Made by a program: the position numbers and the translations under genes | Part shown: positions 32,859 to 45,058 of the stretch, piece after piece | Position numbering within the stretch: position 1 is the first letter of the stretch | How the letters are laid out: each line of letters opens with the position of its first letter | The notes under the pieces: generated by a model | The model's input: the letters and a program-made list of their open reading frames with translations, nothing else | The model's database searches: none | Told to the model about the DNA's origin: nothing | Assembly: GCF_000226115.1 (NCBI RefSeq) | Contig: NC_016457.1 | Span: forward strand, 3,844,001-3,908,000 | Direction of reading: 5' to 3' | DNA length: 64,000 nt | Source: Thermothielavioides terrestris NRRL 8126 | Lineage: Eukaryota > Ascomycota > Sordariomycetes > Sordariales > Chaetomiaceae

Positions 32859-33363
32859 AGGCCGTCGACGTTTTCAGCGCGACCCAAGCTGGCCGAGCCG
32901 CTGTCGATAAGACATCGAGCAGTACCGGGTCGCAGGTCGAGCCAGCCAACTCACTATGTGGAGTGAAAAAGGCTCCCGGATGCGACAGGCATCTGCGAGT
33001 CACTTCCGAGGCTGTAACTGACCAGCGAATACCTCTACTCCATCTCGGGATAACAGGCCCGACCGCGTCTCATCCGCCGCCACCTCACCTCACTTCCACA
33101 ACGATCGCTTCGATGCTTTGCCAAACCAACATGTCCGGCACATCGACTGCCTGCACAGCTTTGGCTCTGAACCTAAAGGCGGAGACAGTCGGCTGCGCAT
33201 GATGGAAGGCAGTCTGAGGCTGATACCCGGGGGAGTGTGCGAGACGGTTCATGGAACTGCTCAGGAGGCACATGAAGAGTGGGACTGTACATACATGTAT
33301 TATACACCGGTCATTCAGCTTATATACATGGGAAAGAGTGCTTGCACGCCATCAGCATCAACA
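32859..33363. other. 3' flank and left target region of the hAT element
   Basis: No supported gene. It runs up to the 8-bp target duplication at 33364-33371. Confidence 0.5.
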
Positions 33364-33371
33364 GGTCCGGG
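33364..33371. repeat. Left 8-bp target-site duplication (GGTCCGGG)
   Basis: Identical to 46256-46263 and directly outside the inverted termini. Eight base pairs is the diagnostic hAT duplication length. Confidence 0.93.
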
Positions 33372-33391
33372 CAAGGCTCCCAACAATTCAA
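33372..33391 (+). repeat. hAT left terminal inverted repeat
   Basis: CAAGGCTCCCAACAATTCAA, a perfect inverted match to the right end. Confidence 0.93.
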
Positions 33392-33706
33392 ATCCACCCA
33401 ATTCAATTCAATCCAATTCAATGCAATTCAAGGCAATTCGGCCCTGTTGGCAATCAATCCTGGGCCTGGATTTGACTTGTTTACTTACAAATATTTGCCA
33501 AGACCGCATATTGGTCAGTGCTTCGCAAGATACCTCCCAGTCCGCCTAGCCCAGCCTAGCCAGCCACCATAGCCACTACCAACCGCCCTGTTTTTTTCCA
33601 CTCTCTGGCCTTGGCATATAAACGGAGCCAGTTATAGAGTCGCATTGTATCGCTAGCTCTCTAACCGAGCCAACCGACTGCCCTAGCAAGTGCTATAGCT
33701 ACAGCT

Positions 33707-35760
33707 ATGCCTAAGACCTCTATAGGCCTAATAGATACGCTACGCGGCTGCCCAAACGTTGCTAAGCAGTTGGAAGCGTTGGCTGGCACTAAGGTCGAAG
33801 AACTGCCCTATAACTCTATCGTCGAATGGCCCAAGGTCGTACTACGTAGCAAGCAATATATCCTAAAAGACTAGCTAGCTAAGAAGAGGCTCTAGAAGTC
33901 GTAGATCGCTAGCTATAGGAGCTTCCTTGTCGAGGCTACTAATAGCAAGGTAGGAGAGGTATCCTAGTATTGCAAATACTATAATAAGCTCTTTAAGGCT
34001 ACTGTAATAAATGCTCCTTTAGCTTATCTTATTAACGAATATAACTGCTATAACAATACGAAGGAACCGCTAGCAAAGAGATTGAAATTGGTCTTAATAT
34101 TACAACGAGCTATAGCTAATGCCCTAGTCGTTAAGCTAATAGCTAATTCGATCAAGGCGTTGCTTATTACCTAGATCGTTTAAAACGACCTCTCTTTTAT
34201 AATTGTTAAAGATATATTTTTCTATTAGCTCCTTCGACTATTTAATTATAAGCTTCTTGAGTTTATTCTATTAAGTAATAACACTATATAGAACTAAGTA
34301 GATTAGCGGTATTAATAAGAGAAGAAGGTTGTTAAATAGATATTTATATCTATAAGGTTTATAGTACTAAGAGAAGAAAGCTATTAAATAGACATTTATA
34401 GGTATAAGATTTATTAAGTATCTTTTCTTTGATATATAGACCTTACTAAATTTATATATACTCCTCGTTGTTATAGTCTACTTTGTAGATAGTAAATTCG
34501 AGCTATAGACGAAGCTATTGTAGATAGTTTAGCTCTATAGCTTATACTTTGGCGATATATAAGCTATAGAGATTCTAAAGGTCTTCAACAACTTCGATCT
34601 AGCCTAGGATATTAGCTTCTTTTAGTATAACAATATCTCTTTGAACAATATATATATTACTATAATCCTCAACTATATTTAGCCTAAGTTCTTGCTTATA
34701 AGAAAGCAATAACGACTTCGTTGTCTAGGCTATATCGTTAACCTTATTATAAGAGCCTTCGTTGAAGCTTACTCTAAGGATTAGGAGGGCACTAGGCTAG
34801 TTTAGAAGCTTTACTATATCGTTTATTATATCTGCTATAGCCTACAATGCTATAATACCTTTGCTAAGGCAACGTAGTTCAAATAGGCTAAGGAGGATAC
34901 AATAGACGACTTTAATACGTTTCTAAACGAGCTAAAGGATATAGTTGGGCTATAGTTGGTACTAGACAACGATATAAGGTAGAACTTAGTCTTCCTAATG
35001 ATCTAACGTACTATATAACTATAGGACTCTATAGACCTCTATTGCCTATAGTCTATAGCTAAGAAGGATAGATTTCTATAAAATAGTATACTAATAAATT
35101 AAGATTGGCTAGCGTTGGCCGATATTAAAGAGGTATTAGAGCTATTTGTAGATATTACTAAGTCGTTTAAGGGCAATGAGCCTACTATTCCTACTATTGT
35201 TAGTATAATATACTTCCTACTTAACAAACTAAAGAAGAAGCTTGGCCTAGGCTAGATAGCTACTACATTAGAGATGCTACTACTGCCAATGCTATTACGT
35301 AGACTACAACGGCAAGCTAGGCGACTATAGTGGTTAGAAGACTATAAGCTCGATCTTCTAGCTTCCTAGCTATCTAATATATCCGTCTTATAAGCAACGA
35401 CTATTATAAGCAACGAACCGGCTTTAGAGGTATAATCCATTTAAAACAGCGTTTAAGCAGCGATTACGAAGCTCTAAGAATACATTAGCCTACTCAACGA
35501 CTCGCTAGCGTACTAGATTATAATAATCTTATATCCTAGGTATAAGATAAGGTAGATATAAAAGCACCTTCTAGAGGATAAGTGTAAAAGCTATTTTATA
35601 GCCTTTAAGCAATGTTTCTAGGAGTAATATAGCTATCTTCTAGTCGAACTAGAGCCTTTTATTAAATATATAGGGCGCCTAGAGAGCTAAGGAAGCGACT
35701 ACTTTTTTACGTCTCTTAACTACTACGAAGATGCTAGCTATTATAAAAATAAGGTCGATA
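33707..35760 (+). pseudogene. hAT transposase, 5' portion (RIP-degraded)
   Basis: Begins ATGCCTAAGACC. A degraded BED-type zinc-finger region lies at about 33890-34040, with the expected C-x2-C and His pair partly turned to Tyr (CKYY, LINEYN). The catalytic domain follows, with RLRCLGYIVNLIIRAF at about 34718-34765, matching the hAT block RLRCLGHxxNL. Next come the helical block ending LLNKLKKKL and the block LYPRYK, seen in functional relatives as LHPRYK. Stops are almost all TAG at positions where Trp or Gln is expected. The frame is cut at 35760 by the LTR retrotransposon and resumes at 44457. It cannot be functional. Confidence 0.88.
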
Positions 35761-35765
35761 GCTAC
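35761..35765. repeat. Left 5-bp target duplication of gypsy element (GCTAC)
   Basis: GCTAC immediately before the 5' LTR, repeated at 44452-44456 directly after the 3' LTR. Confidence 0.93.
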
Positions 35766-36015
35766 TGATATAGGGCAGGAGGAACAGGGGGGTTATATGA
35801 CCTATATGTCTATGTACGTAGATTAGATAAGGGTGCCCTACGCCCCGCGTTGCAGACTTTGCAACGCTAGGCCTATTTGGGCAGGCGGCGTACGGACATA
35901 TGTTCTGCCCTGTAGATATATATTTCTTAGCGTACTACCGCCTAGATCTTTGATCTACCACCATCATCAATCTATATCTTGTTATTCTACGTATCTACGG
36001 CACTTCTCTACATCA
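35766..36015 (+). repeat. 5' LTR of gypsy element
   Basis: 250 bp, begins TGATATAGGGCAGGAGG, ends CTACATCA. It pairs with 44202-44451. The first ~80 bp are identical in both copies. Confidence 0.95.
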
Positions 36016-36573
36016 AGTAGTAACTACGACTTCAAGATCATTGACCTAATCATTCTTTTATCGTCATCAATCGACTAGCCTACGTAGCGGCTTTGCCAAT
36101 AGCAATAGCCGGTTGAACCACCGCTTTCTTCGTATAGCGATTTAACGAGGTCGATAGCGTTGGAAGTATCCTACCTTCGAACGACGGTTTAGTCGAAGAG
36201 CCTCAATCGTATAGTGGTTCTATCGATAGCGATTACGATCTTTAGCTATCGATCGATTAGTCTACATAGTGGCGATCGCCGACAATATCGTTGACAGCAA
36301 TAGCTGATCAACCACCTAGTTCTTCTTGTATAATAGCGATGGCCGATAGCGATTAGAACACCCTCTTCCTTAATCTAACAAACTCTTTAGTAGGCCCTTG
36401 TCAACTATCCTTGATCGACCTTAATTAGCCGATTAAACTAGTTAATAATACGCCTACTTGACCTAGCTTCTACAGTTTAAACTAAGGTGATACTTAAGAT
36501 AGCCGATTATAGCTATAACACTCGTTCTTACGCCTCCTCGCTAGCTAAGCAACTCTCTAAATACGACGCTACT

Positions 36574-39500
36574 ATGTCTAAGAAGATCGAGGAGACGTTA
36601 TATACCCTACGTAAAGGCTTTATTCCTTCGGCTCTAGAGCTACCTACTCCCTAAGAGCGTACTTATCGTAATATCGACATTGGCTAAGATGATTACAATA
36701 ATATATAACTGGGCGATAAACTATCTTTCGAAGACGCCTAGAGCGACCTTAAGGAAGCTAAAGATATTCTAAACCTCCTAGAGTATATTAAGGTCAGTAC
36801 TAATTGGCCTTTCGTCAAGTAGCTTAGCTAGACTATCGGTAAATATACTACTTTACTCGAAGATACTATTGCTATAGTCAATCAATTTTAGGCTAATATC
36901 GTCGAGATTTGACCTATACTCAATAGGTTGATAAGCTTTTACAACCGCTTTAAGAACTTACTAGAGCTTATAAATTAACTCTAAATAGCTGTCACCTAGA
37001 CTAGAGAAATTGCCTAATAAGTTTAATACTAAGATAAGCTCTTTATTTAGTATATATATAATATAGACGATCGGCTAAGTAAGATCGATAACGCTATTGC
37101 CTAGCTAACTGTTAAGAACCGATTGGCTAATCCTATATTGGCTAAGGAGCCTCTACTAGCTGCTCCTATATTAACTATAGAGCTATAGCTATATACCCCT
37201 TCGATTTAGGGCCGTTACTTAGTAGCAACGGCAGCCTCTCTAATAAAGAGCCTCCGTACGTCTCCCCTAGTCTAACCTATATAACCTCATATATAGACTG
37301 CCTTTCCTATTCCCCTAGAGGGCGTCGACATCGGTATAGCTTATAACTTAGCTATAGGCACGCTACTAGTATATTAAGCCTATATTATACGCCCCAACAA
37401 TTTGCGCTTAAGCAGCTAGTGCTAGGCCATATCGCCTTATAGCAACCTAGACTAGGCTAAGTCGCCTTAGGGCGACCCTCGCCAAGGCGAACCGTCTTAG
37501 GATAGCCAACGCTAGGCTATATCGCTTCTTAGGCGGCCCCCTAGCACTAGTGGCTATAATCTAAACGACCTAAACGACCTAGACAACAACGATAGTAGGC
37601 GCCGTCTAAGCAATCGCCTAAATAACCGTCTACCTTTCCTACTTCCTCTAAACCGTAGTTACTAAGAGTATTTCTACGATACTACTAGTACTAGAGATAG
37701 CCGATCTATCTCTACCTTTAAGATTAAACGTAATGACATTGGTACTTTTAATTCTAGTTATAAGGACCTTAACGATATAGGTATCGTTATAGATAGTAAG
37801 AACGTGATTTTTACCGATATCTATTACTTTATCCAACGTTTATTAACCTTTCTAGAGGACTCCGACACTAGCTACGACGTAGCCTAGTAAATCCTATACC
37901 TCCTGCCTATAGTTCTCGCTAGCTAAGCCCTCTTCTAGTAGAATAGCGAAGTCACTGTTTAAAAGCGTTTATAGTAGCGCTAAGCTAGCCTTTATACAAT
38001 CTTTGATCAATTGGTAGAGCGTTTTACAATAGATCGCTAAGTGGCTATCGACAAGTTTAACCGAGGATAGTTAACTATTAGATATATTGCGAAGAACCTT
38101 GACGCTCTAATGAACTTCTTCTAGAAGAAGTTGCATTTTATATATATAGTAGGCTAGATCAATTATAATAATTTAAACTAATATAACGTTGTAGGTACTA
38201 TTTATAACCGTCTAGACTCGACTATTATATCTTTTCTTCTATAGCCAAAGATGAAGTATACTCTAGTATACTATATATATAAGATTATAGAAGTATAGCC
38301 TATATTTATTACTATAGTTTACAATAAGTTCCTAGAGTTGAAGAAGTCTTTGTTTACTAGCAAGTCTACTACTTTCGATAATATTAAGTTTGATAAGAAG
38401 TACTCTAGATATATTGATCGCTATAGCGATAACCGTTAGAACTACGACTATAACTACAACGACGATCGCTATAACCGAGATCGCGATTAAAACGGCAAAT
38501 ACTATCTAGATAACTATAATTCTAAGTATAACGATCGAGCCTAAGACTAAGCGCACCTTATCGACGACGCTAATTCAAAGATATTATCCGACTTAGAAGC
38601 CAATAACGAAGCTGAGGCCGATTACAAGTCATCCGTTTCCAATAGTACCAACAAGTCGGATATCGCCTATATAGCTTACGATTCGAAGCTAACCTATTAC
38701 AAATGCTATTAGACCTTTAATACAGTTCCCGCCACCAACGTATATATCCGTACCTACAGTAAGGCAATTGTCCCTAAGAACGTTTGTCACTATCGAGCTA
38801 ATTAGGCCAACCTAGGCCATCGAACTTATAGGTACTGCAATACCTTGTTCGATTCCTAGAACCAGCTCTTCAAGTACCTAAAAACCTATTTAGCAGCCAC
38901 TTCCAGCTCTATCAAGTACTTAGAGCAAGCAACCACTGTCACTAAGGATATTTTAGAGGACGATATCCTATTTGCCAAAGGCTCTGGCCCTACTGTAGAT
39001 TTCGCTATCAACCTAGAAGTATAAGAGGCCTCTAAAACGGCTAACCTAAGTATCGACAGCCTATATAGCGCCTATACCTACTTGTATATCAAGGCCTACG
39101 CTTAGCCTAGCTACAAAGACCTAGAAGTTTACCTCGATCTAGGTACTAGCTATTCGATTATCGACAAGACCTTCCTAAATACCTTTAAACACTCGACTAA
39201 ACACTACAATAGCCAGATTTATAGCATTAGAAAGACCTCGCCTACCTAGTAGGCAACCTTCGTTATTTACTTACTAGGTATTACCATTATTGGCCTAGTA
39301 CTCCTTAAGTTCATTTGGTCTACCTAGGTAGTAGATAAACTGCCTACCAACCTTCTATTAGGAGCTAACTTCCTAGATCTATATTAGGCCTCTATCGATT
39401 ATAGTATAAAGATCGCTAGCCTATATGGTATCCTAGGAGGATTCAATATACTATTCGCTATATATACCTAGATGTTCTCCTATATATACAAGGTTAAGAC

Positions 39501-42500
39501 TATATATACCGTTACCTTATAGCCTAAGCAGGAAGCGTACATCGTTATAGAATATAAACCTCTTCCGATAGACCAGTCTATAATGTTCAACGCTCGCTAT
39601 CCTACTATACTAAACACTGTTGTCAATGCTAAGACCTCTAAGGTAGTAGCTCTTAAGAACTCGACCAAAGGAGTTCTCACTATTTCAAAGCGCTACCCTA
39701 TTGGCTATATTGAAGATACTAATAATAGCGGTTACCTCGCCTATTTGTAGGAGACAGCTTTCATAGTATTGACTATAGCAACCGCCTTGATAGCGATATC
39801 TACTGCTACGAACCCTAGTTCTATTTAAACCGCTATTCAGTACGCTAGCCCTAGTGTGTCAACTGCATTCGATATATATAGCCTAGTTTATCCTATTCTA
39901 GGAGACTCCGCCCAACTCGCAAGCGATATTTCATCTTAAACTACAATATCTCCTCGAGGTTCGCTAGAGTTATCGACGTCTTATAGCGATATAGTATATT
40001 AGCTAACTACTTTATCCGAATCTAGACCTATATTATACTAATTAGTATACCTATTGGGCTAGTCTGCCTAGCCTATATTATACCAATCGATCTAGGATCC
40101 TAGTACTAATGATTATACTAATAGGTATAATCCTAACCTTGAGTTGCCTCTTAATGACTATAAGCCGGTAGTGCTAGAGAAGTATTCGACTCTAGGCCTT
40201 AAGATACCTACCAACTTACTAGAGATACTCACTTCAAAGGGTATATATATATATACCTAAGATCGTAAGCTAGTATAGCGATTTGTTAATATCGTTAAGC
40301 GTTATCCTCGCCTATAGAAGGATAAGGGCCAAGTTGTCTAGGACAAAGAGGATATAATACAAGTGCCTCTCGTAGAAGGCTAGCAATATTAGAAGATCTA
40401 CGTCTGCTAATACCCTTTGAGTGCTTACGATCGCAAAGTTCTTAACGCTACTTTCGACGAACTATACTAGTAAAAGCGCTTCGAATAGGCTATAAAGGCT
40501 ACTCTTTTCACGTATCTAGTATTTATTGTTTAGTATACCTCTTACAGTAAGATCAAGGGCTATATAGTTATCGATTTATATACTTTTAACAAGGTTATAG
40601 TACTTGACAACTACCCTCTACCTTTACAATTAGACATTATTATATACTTACGAAGTAAGAAGTTTATTACTATAATCGATGCTATATCCTTCTTCTACCA
40701 ATTCGATATATATCCTCTATATCGCGACCACTTCACCTTAATCAGCCCTTATAGATTGGAATAGCCGAAAGTATACCTAATAAGCTACTACAATACCCTC
40801 GTATATATCTAGCGTTTTATAGATTAGTTACTTCGCCCTTATACCTCTTTCGCCTATATATTCATCGACGACATCATTATCTTTAGCGACACTATAGATA
40901 AGTATACTAAGTATTTAAAAACCATTTTTAGCTTGTTTAAGAAGAAGAATATCTCTATCGCGCTAGCTAAGTTGTATATTACATATCCTAGTATAGAGCT
41001 ACTTAGTTTCTATATCGATAGATTTGGACTAACTAACACTAAGCACTATATCGCCGCCTTTAGGAACCTCGCCTTTCTAAACAACCTAAAGGCCCTAGAG
41101 TAGTATATCGACGCCTTGGAATTTCTATACCATCTAATCCTATACTACGTATAGCTTATTAAGCCTCTCTAGAACTATAAGATAGTGCTACTTACAAAAG
41201 GCTAAGTAACTAGCTAAGTGGAAAACAGCAACCCTAGTAAGCACGCCGCCTATTACGTTAAGACTTTCTTTGAACCGACGTCTACTAAGAAGGCCTCTTT
41301 CGAAGCTATCTAGGATGCTATCTATAAGTTAGACCCTACTATTTTAGTTCACTTCGACCTTGATAAGACCCTCTTTTTATAGATCGATAGATACCTAGAG
41401 CGTAGCTTTGGCGTTATAGCGTTCTACCTTGCCGATAGTTATAAATAGTGAATTAGGGTAATGGCCTACCTAGACATAGGGACCCAGTTTTTCTATTTAT
41501 TTCAGTACGTTACATTCGTTGCTAGGGGGTCTAGCCCTCTAATCACATATATTTAAGTGGGCTAAGCCTATCTTCTTCGTCATCAAGGAAGACATTAAGC
41601 AGTTGTCAATACACGTTCGTTGACACTACGTTGGTGGTTCTCCTTCTTCTAGGAAGGCTGTTGAGCCTCTCCTTTCGTTGTTCTACCTCTGTCTAGACGA
41701 TAGGCATTCGAGCTATTGAGCTCTGACCATATTCTTATTGTCTTTTATCTTCCTGCTATATCCCACTAGACGTATCCGAGCTACGTGTCTTCCTCTTGGG
41801 AGACATCCTTCCCACTACTCGATACGTACTATCTTCATCTGTCTAGAGAGACACTGCATTCCTTTGAGAGCTATCTCGCGCACCTGGTCCTAGGTGTGGT
41901 GGGGTAGGTTGGTGTAGAGGTTTTGCACCATTTCAATAGAAGCCTAGGATTGTTATCTCGTCAACCTAGGTTCAGCTCGTTATATTCCTAAGCCGGTACC
42001 TTATAAAGGAGGAACTCTAGTATAGGCCTTTTGAATAGGAAGTTGCCTACCTTGTCTAGGTAGTTAAGAAGCTATATACTACGATCTATTCGTTATATAA
42101 GCCTATCGTCGTCCTTATAGATTATACTTCTATAAAAAGCATCGTTAACTAGACTATTTTAGATATATCGTCCATTGAGCGAGCCAATTATAGGCTTATC
42201 AACGCCTTTATTTACCTCTCGTAGTACAACTTAGAGATCTATTACCTTCTAGGTCGTCTAAACCTAGTACCTAATGTACTTAGCTATTTAAAAGCTCTAT
42301 AGGATGATCTAAACTACGAGAATAGCTCTAGTAACAACGATATAGTCCTTGACAATATCTAGTTCACCTTTATAGAAGCGAAACTAGATAATGACCTTTA
42401 AACTCGCTTTATAGCTATATACTTTTATAACACTAAGTATATCGCTATTATCAAAGATCTTATCGTTAAATTGGCCATTAAAGGCAATAGCAAGGTTTTC

Positions 42501-44100
42501 TCTTAGCCTAGCCTCCTATTTATCTTTATAGATAGCCTTCTCTACAATATTTAACTTAACAAATTGCGTTTACTCTATATACTTTATAATATAATTTAGA
42601 CTATCTTAGAAGCTACCTATAATAAGAAACACTACTTTAGTACTAAGTAGATATTATACGACTTATAAGGTATATTGATAGCTTATAAAACCTACAACGT
42701 TAAGAAGTATATTAAACTATACCTAAAGTACTAAGTCAACGTAATAGATCGTCGCTTTAAATTAGGCAACTATTAACCGATTCGACTATCCGATACCTTG
42801 CTAATACGTATTATCGCTATCGATTTTATTCTAGGCCTACCGAAGGTCCTAGCTACTAGTTCGCCCTAGTAGCTCCTAAACTATAACTACTTCGATAGCT
42901 TACTTATAGTATCTTATAAGTTATTAAAGTATACCCTCTTTATTCTTAGCAATTCTAGCTATTTAGCTTAAGAATAGAGGTATATTCTAATTTGCTAATT
43001 GCTTCTAAGCGACTAGGGCGTACCTATTATAATTATCTCTAACTACGATCGTAAGTTTACTTCCAACCTTTAGCAAGGCGTTTAGAAGGCTCTAGGTACT
43101 AAATTACTAATAACAATATCCTACTACCTATAAGTGGATAGCCTTTTAGAGTATAAGAACTAAATAATAGAAATTACGATCTACTTCTATATATTCGAGT
43201 ACTCTAAAGGCAATTGGTTAGATATTATTATACCTCTATAATAGTACCTTAATAACGCTTATATTAAAGTCGTTAAATCCTTGCTTTATAAGCAGCTCTT
43301 TAGCTTTAAGCTTCTTAGACCTTTAGAAGCTTTTATTAACTAGGCTACTACTAAGCTAGCTGCTATTCTAGCCCTATAAGATACTCTATATTAGAATGCT
43401 CAATTGAGTATAGACTTCGTTATAGTATACGCTAAACGCTATTACAATAGTAAATATTGTAATATTAAGTTTAATATAGGCGATAAGGTTTATTTACGTC
43501 TATACTATAGTTACTATCTCCTAGGCAACCCATCTTAGAAGTATTTACAATAGTGTACTAGACCTTTTCTAATTAAGCGCTACGTTAGGCGCCTAGTATA
43601 CGAACTAGATCTCCTAGCTAATATAGGTATTTACCTAGTTATTTCTATTGCTTACCTTTGCCTAGCTCCTTAGGAAGAGGATCCCTTTAGCTATAATACG
43701 CTATCTCCTAGTCTAATCGTCGACTTTTAATCGGACTACTCCTCTAATAACAATGAATTGGACGATAAATATAAGGTTAATATAATCTTTGACTATAAAG
43801 TTATATACAAAGGCTTTAAATACTTGATCAAATGGACTAGCTACGGCTAAGAAGAGAGCGTTTAAAAAACCGTATACAAGCTATATTATATATAGCGTCT
43901 GATCAACGAATACTAGGCTTGTAAAGGCGATTATCTAGACCACCTAGTCTCTCGAGAAGAGCCTCCTATACTTGATCAGGTACCTTAACTGGCCTATAAG
44001 CGTAGTTGGCCTCGTAAGAACCCTATTCCCACTAATAACGATAAGATGTAGAAGAAGCTAGTTGATTGCTATCTAGATTAATCCGGTACTACACTTCTAG
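36574..44100 (+). pseudogene. Degraded gag-pol of the gypsy element
   Basis: Gag-like frame from ATG at 36574. The aspartic protease active site is near 39136-39147, reading DLGTS where D-S/T-G is expected. The reverse transcriptase catalytic loop FIDDI is at 40861-40875, with the upstream IDLYTFNKV and DNYPLPLQ blocks. RNase H spans about 41340-42300 and is interrupted by a solo LTR. The integrase core at about 42800-43200 includes IDFILGLPK. The chromodomain at about 43800-43930 reads KYLIKWTSYG. Trp and Gln codons have turned to TAG throughout. No part is expressible. Confidence 0.88.
41449..41935. mobile_element. Solo LTR nested in the gypsy RNase H region
   Basis: 487 bp, TG...CA, flanked by ATAG (41445-41448 and 41936-41939; AATAG if the end is set one base earlier). 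Composition changes sharply: CpA and TpG are frequent inside and scarce outside. Left of it the pol frame reads LADSYK-TAG, and right of it the frame continues KPRIVISST then VQLVIFLSR, which matches an uninterrupted RNase H. So the insertion lies within one codon-phase-consistent site. Orientation and family are unknown. Confidence 0.75.
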
Positions 44101-44201
44101 CCGTACGTTATAGTATTCGATTGAAGGGTATTTGACGATATAGAGGATCTAGATAGGTAAGGCAATAAGGGCATTGCCGTTTTTTTCTATAAGCTTGGAC
44201 T

Positions 44202-44451
44202 TGATATAGGGCAGGAGGAACAGGGGGGTTATATGACCTATATGTCTATGTACGTAGATTAGATAAGGGTGCCCTACGCCCTACGTTGTAGACTTTGCAA
44301 CGCTAGGCCTATTCGGGTAGGCGGCGTACGGATATATGTTCTGCCCTGCAGACATATATTTCTTGGCGTACTACTGCCTAGATCTTCGATCTACCACCAT
44401 CATCAATCTACATCTTGTTATTCTACGCATCTACGGCACTTCTCCGCATCA
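44202..44451 (+). repeat. 3' LTR of gypsy element
   Basis: 250 bp, begins TGATATAGGGCAGGAGG, ends CCGCATCA. Partner of 35766-36015. Confidence 0.95.
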
Positions 44452-44456
44452 GCTAC

Positions 44457-44722
44457 TTTGCTAAGGCGCCTAGGTATATAGATAAGCTACTAGAATAGTA
44501 GGTAGCGTATACTAAGCAATTCCTACGGCTCTCTAAGATAGTATTCGATTACCTTTTAATCTTAGCAATGTCTTCTAAGTATAAGCAACTGTTTAGCTAT
44601 GCCAAGCACTATATAAGCTACCAACGATATTTGCTTTATATAAATTTAATCAATATACTACAATGTCTAAAGAATTGGGTATAAAATAAGGAGTTCTAAA
44701 GCGTAGAAATTTATTGTCGACA
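44457..44722 (+). pseudogene. hAT transposase, 3' portion with dimerisation domain
   Basis: Continues the transposase after the gypsy insertion. It holds the hAT C-terminal dimerisation block: DYLLILAMSSKYKQLFSYAK corresponds to the conserved DxLSIPAMSSExERxFSxA pattern, followed by LQCLKNWV. Cys and His positions again read Tyr. It is degraded by the same process as the 5' part. Confidence 0.88.
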
Positions 44723-44745
44723 GTGTTGATGTCTAGGCTATATAT

Positions 44746-44897
44746 GGGAGGTCTGGGTAGGGCGATAGCGATCTTAGCTATATGTGGGAGGTCTAGGCAG
44801 GGCGATAGCGATCTTGGCTATGTATAGGAGGTCTATGGAGGGCGATGGCGATCTTGGCTATGTGCGGGAGGTCTACGTAGGGTGTAGGCGATCTGGG
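44746..44897. repeat. 40-bp minisatellite, about four units
   Basis: Four successive units of GGGAGGTCTAGGCAGGGCGA followed by TAGCGATCTTGGCTATGTAT, diverging mainly by transitions. They lie just after the hAT transposase, in the right arm of the element. Confidence 0.88.
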
Positions 44898-45058
44898 ATT
44901 ATATAAGCAATTGCTTAGTTAGAAAAAAATAAAACTGGCCTCTCTCAATTTTATTGTATTTTTAAGCGATTTAGCTATTGCGAGTGCCATTGAGCTAGAG
45001 TGCTAGAGAGCCAGAGAGCTAGAGAGCTAGGTAGGGTATGGAAAAAGGAGGTATGGTA

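Larger units (their letters stand above)
35766..44451 (+). mobile_element. Ty3/gypsy LTR retrotransposon, RIP-degraded, chromodomain-bearing
   Basis: 8,686 bp with two 250-bp LTRs (TG...CA) and a perfect 5-bp duplication. The + strand relics run gag, aspartic protease, reverse transcriptase, RNase H, integrase, chromodomain, which is the Ty3/gypsy order. All frames are broken by TAG stops in a TA-rich sequence. It inserted in the hAT transposase in the same orientation, and it carries a later solo LTR at 41449-41935. LTR differences, about 16 in 250 bp by eye, are all transitions, so they reflect RIP and cannot be used as a simple clock. Confidence 0.95.

Noticed and set aside
33372..44451. 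CRISPR array or rRNA genes in the repeat-rich block
   Set aside because: No regular repeat-spacer pattern or rRNA signatures; the block is explained by decayed transposons in a eukaryote.
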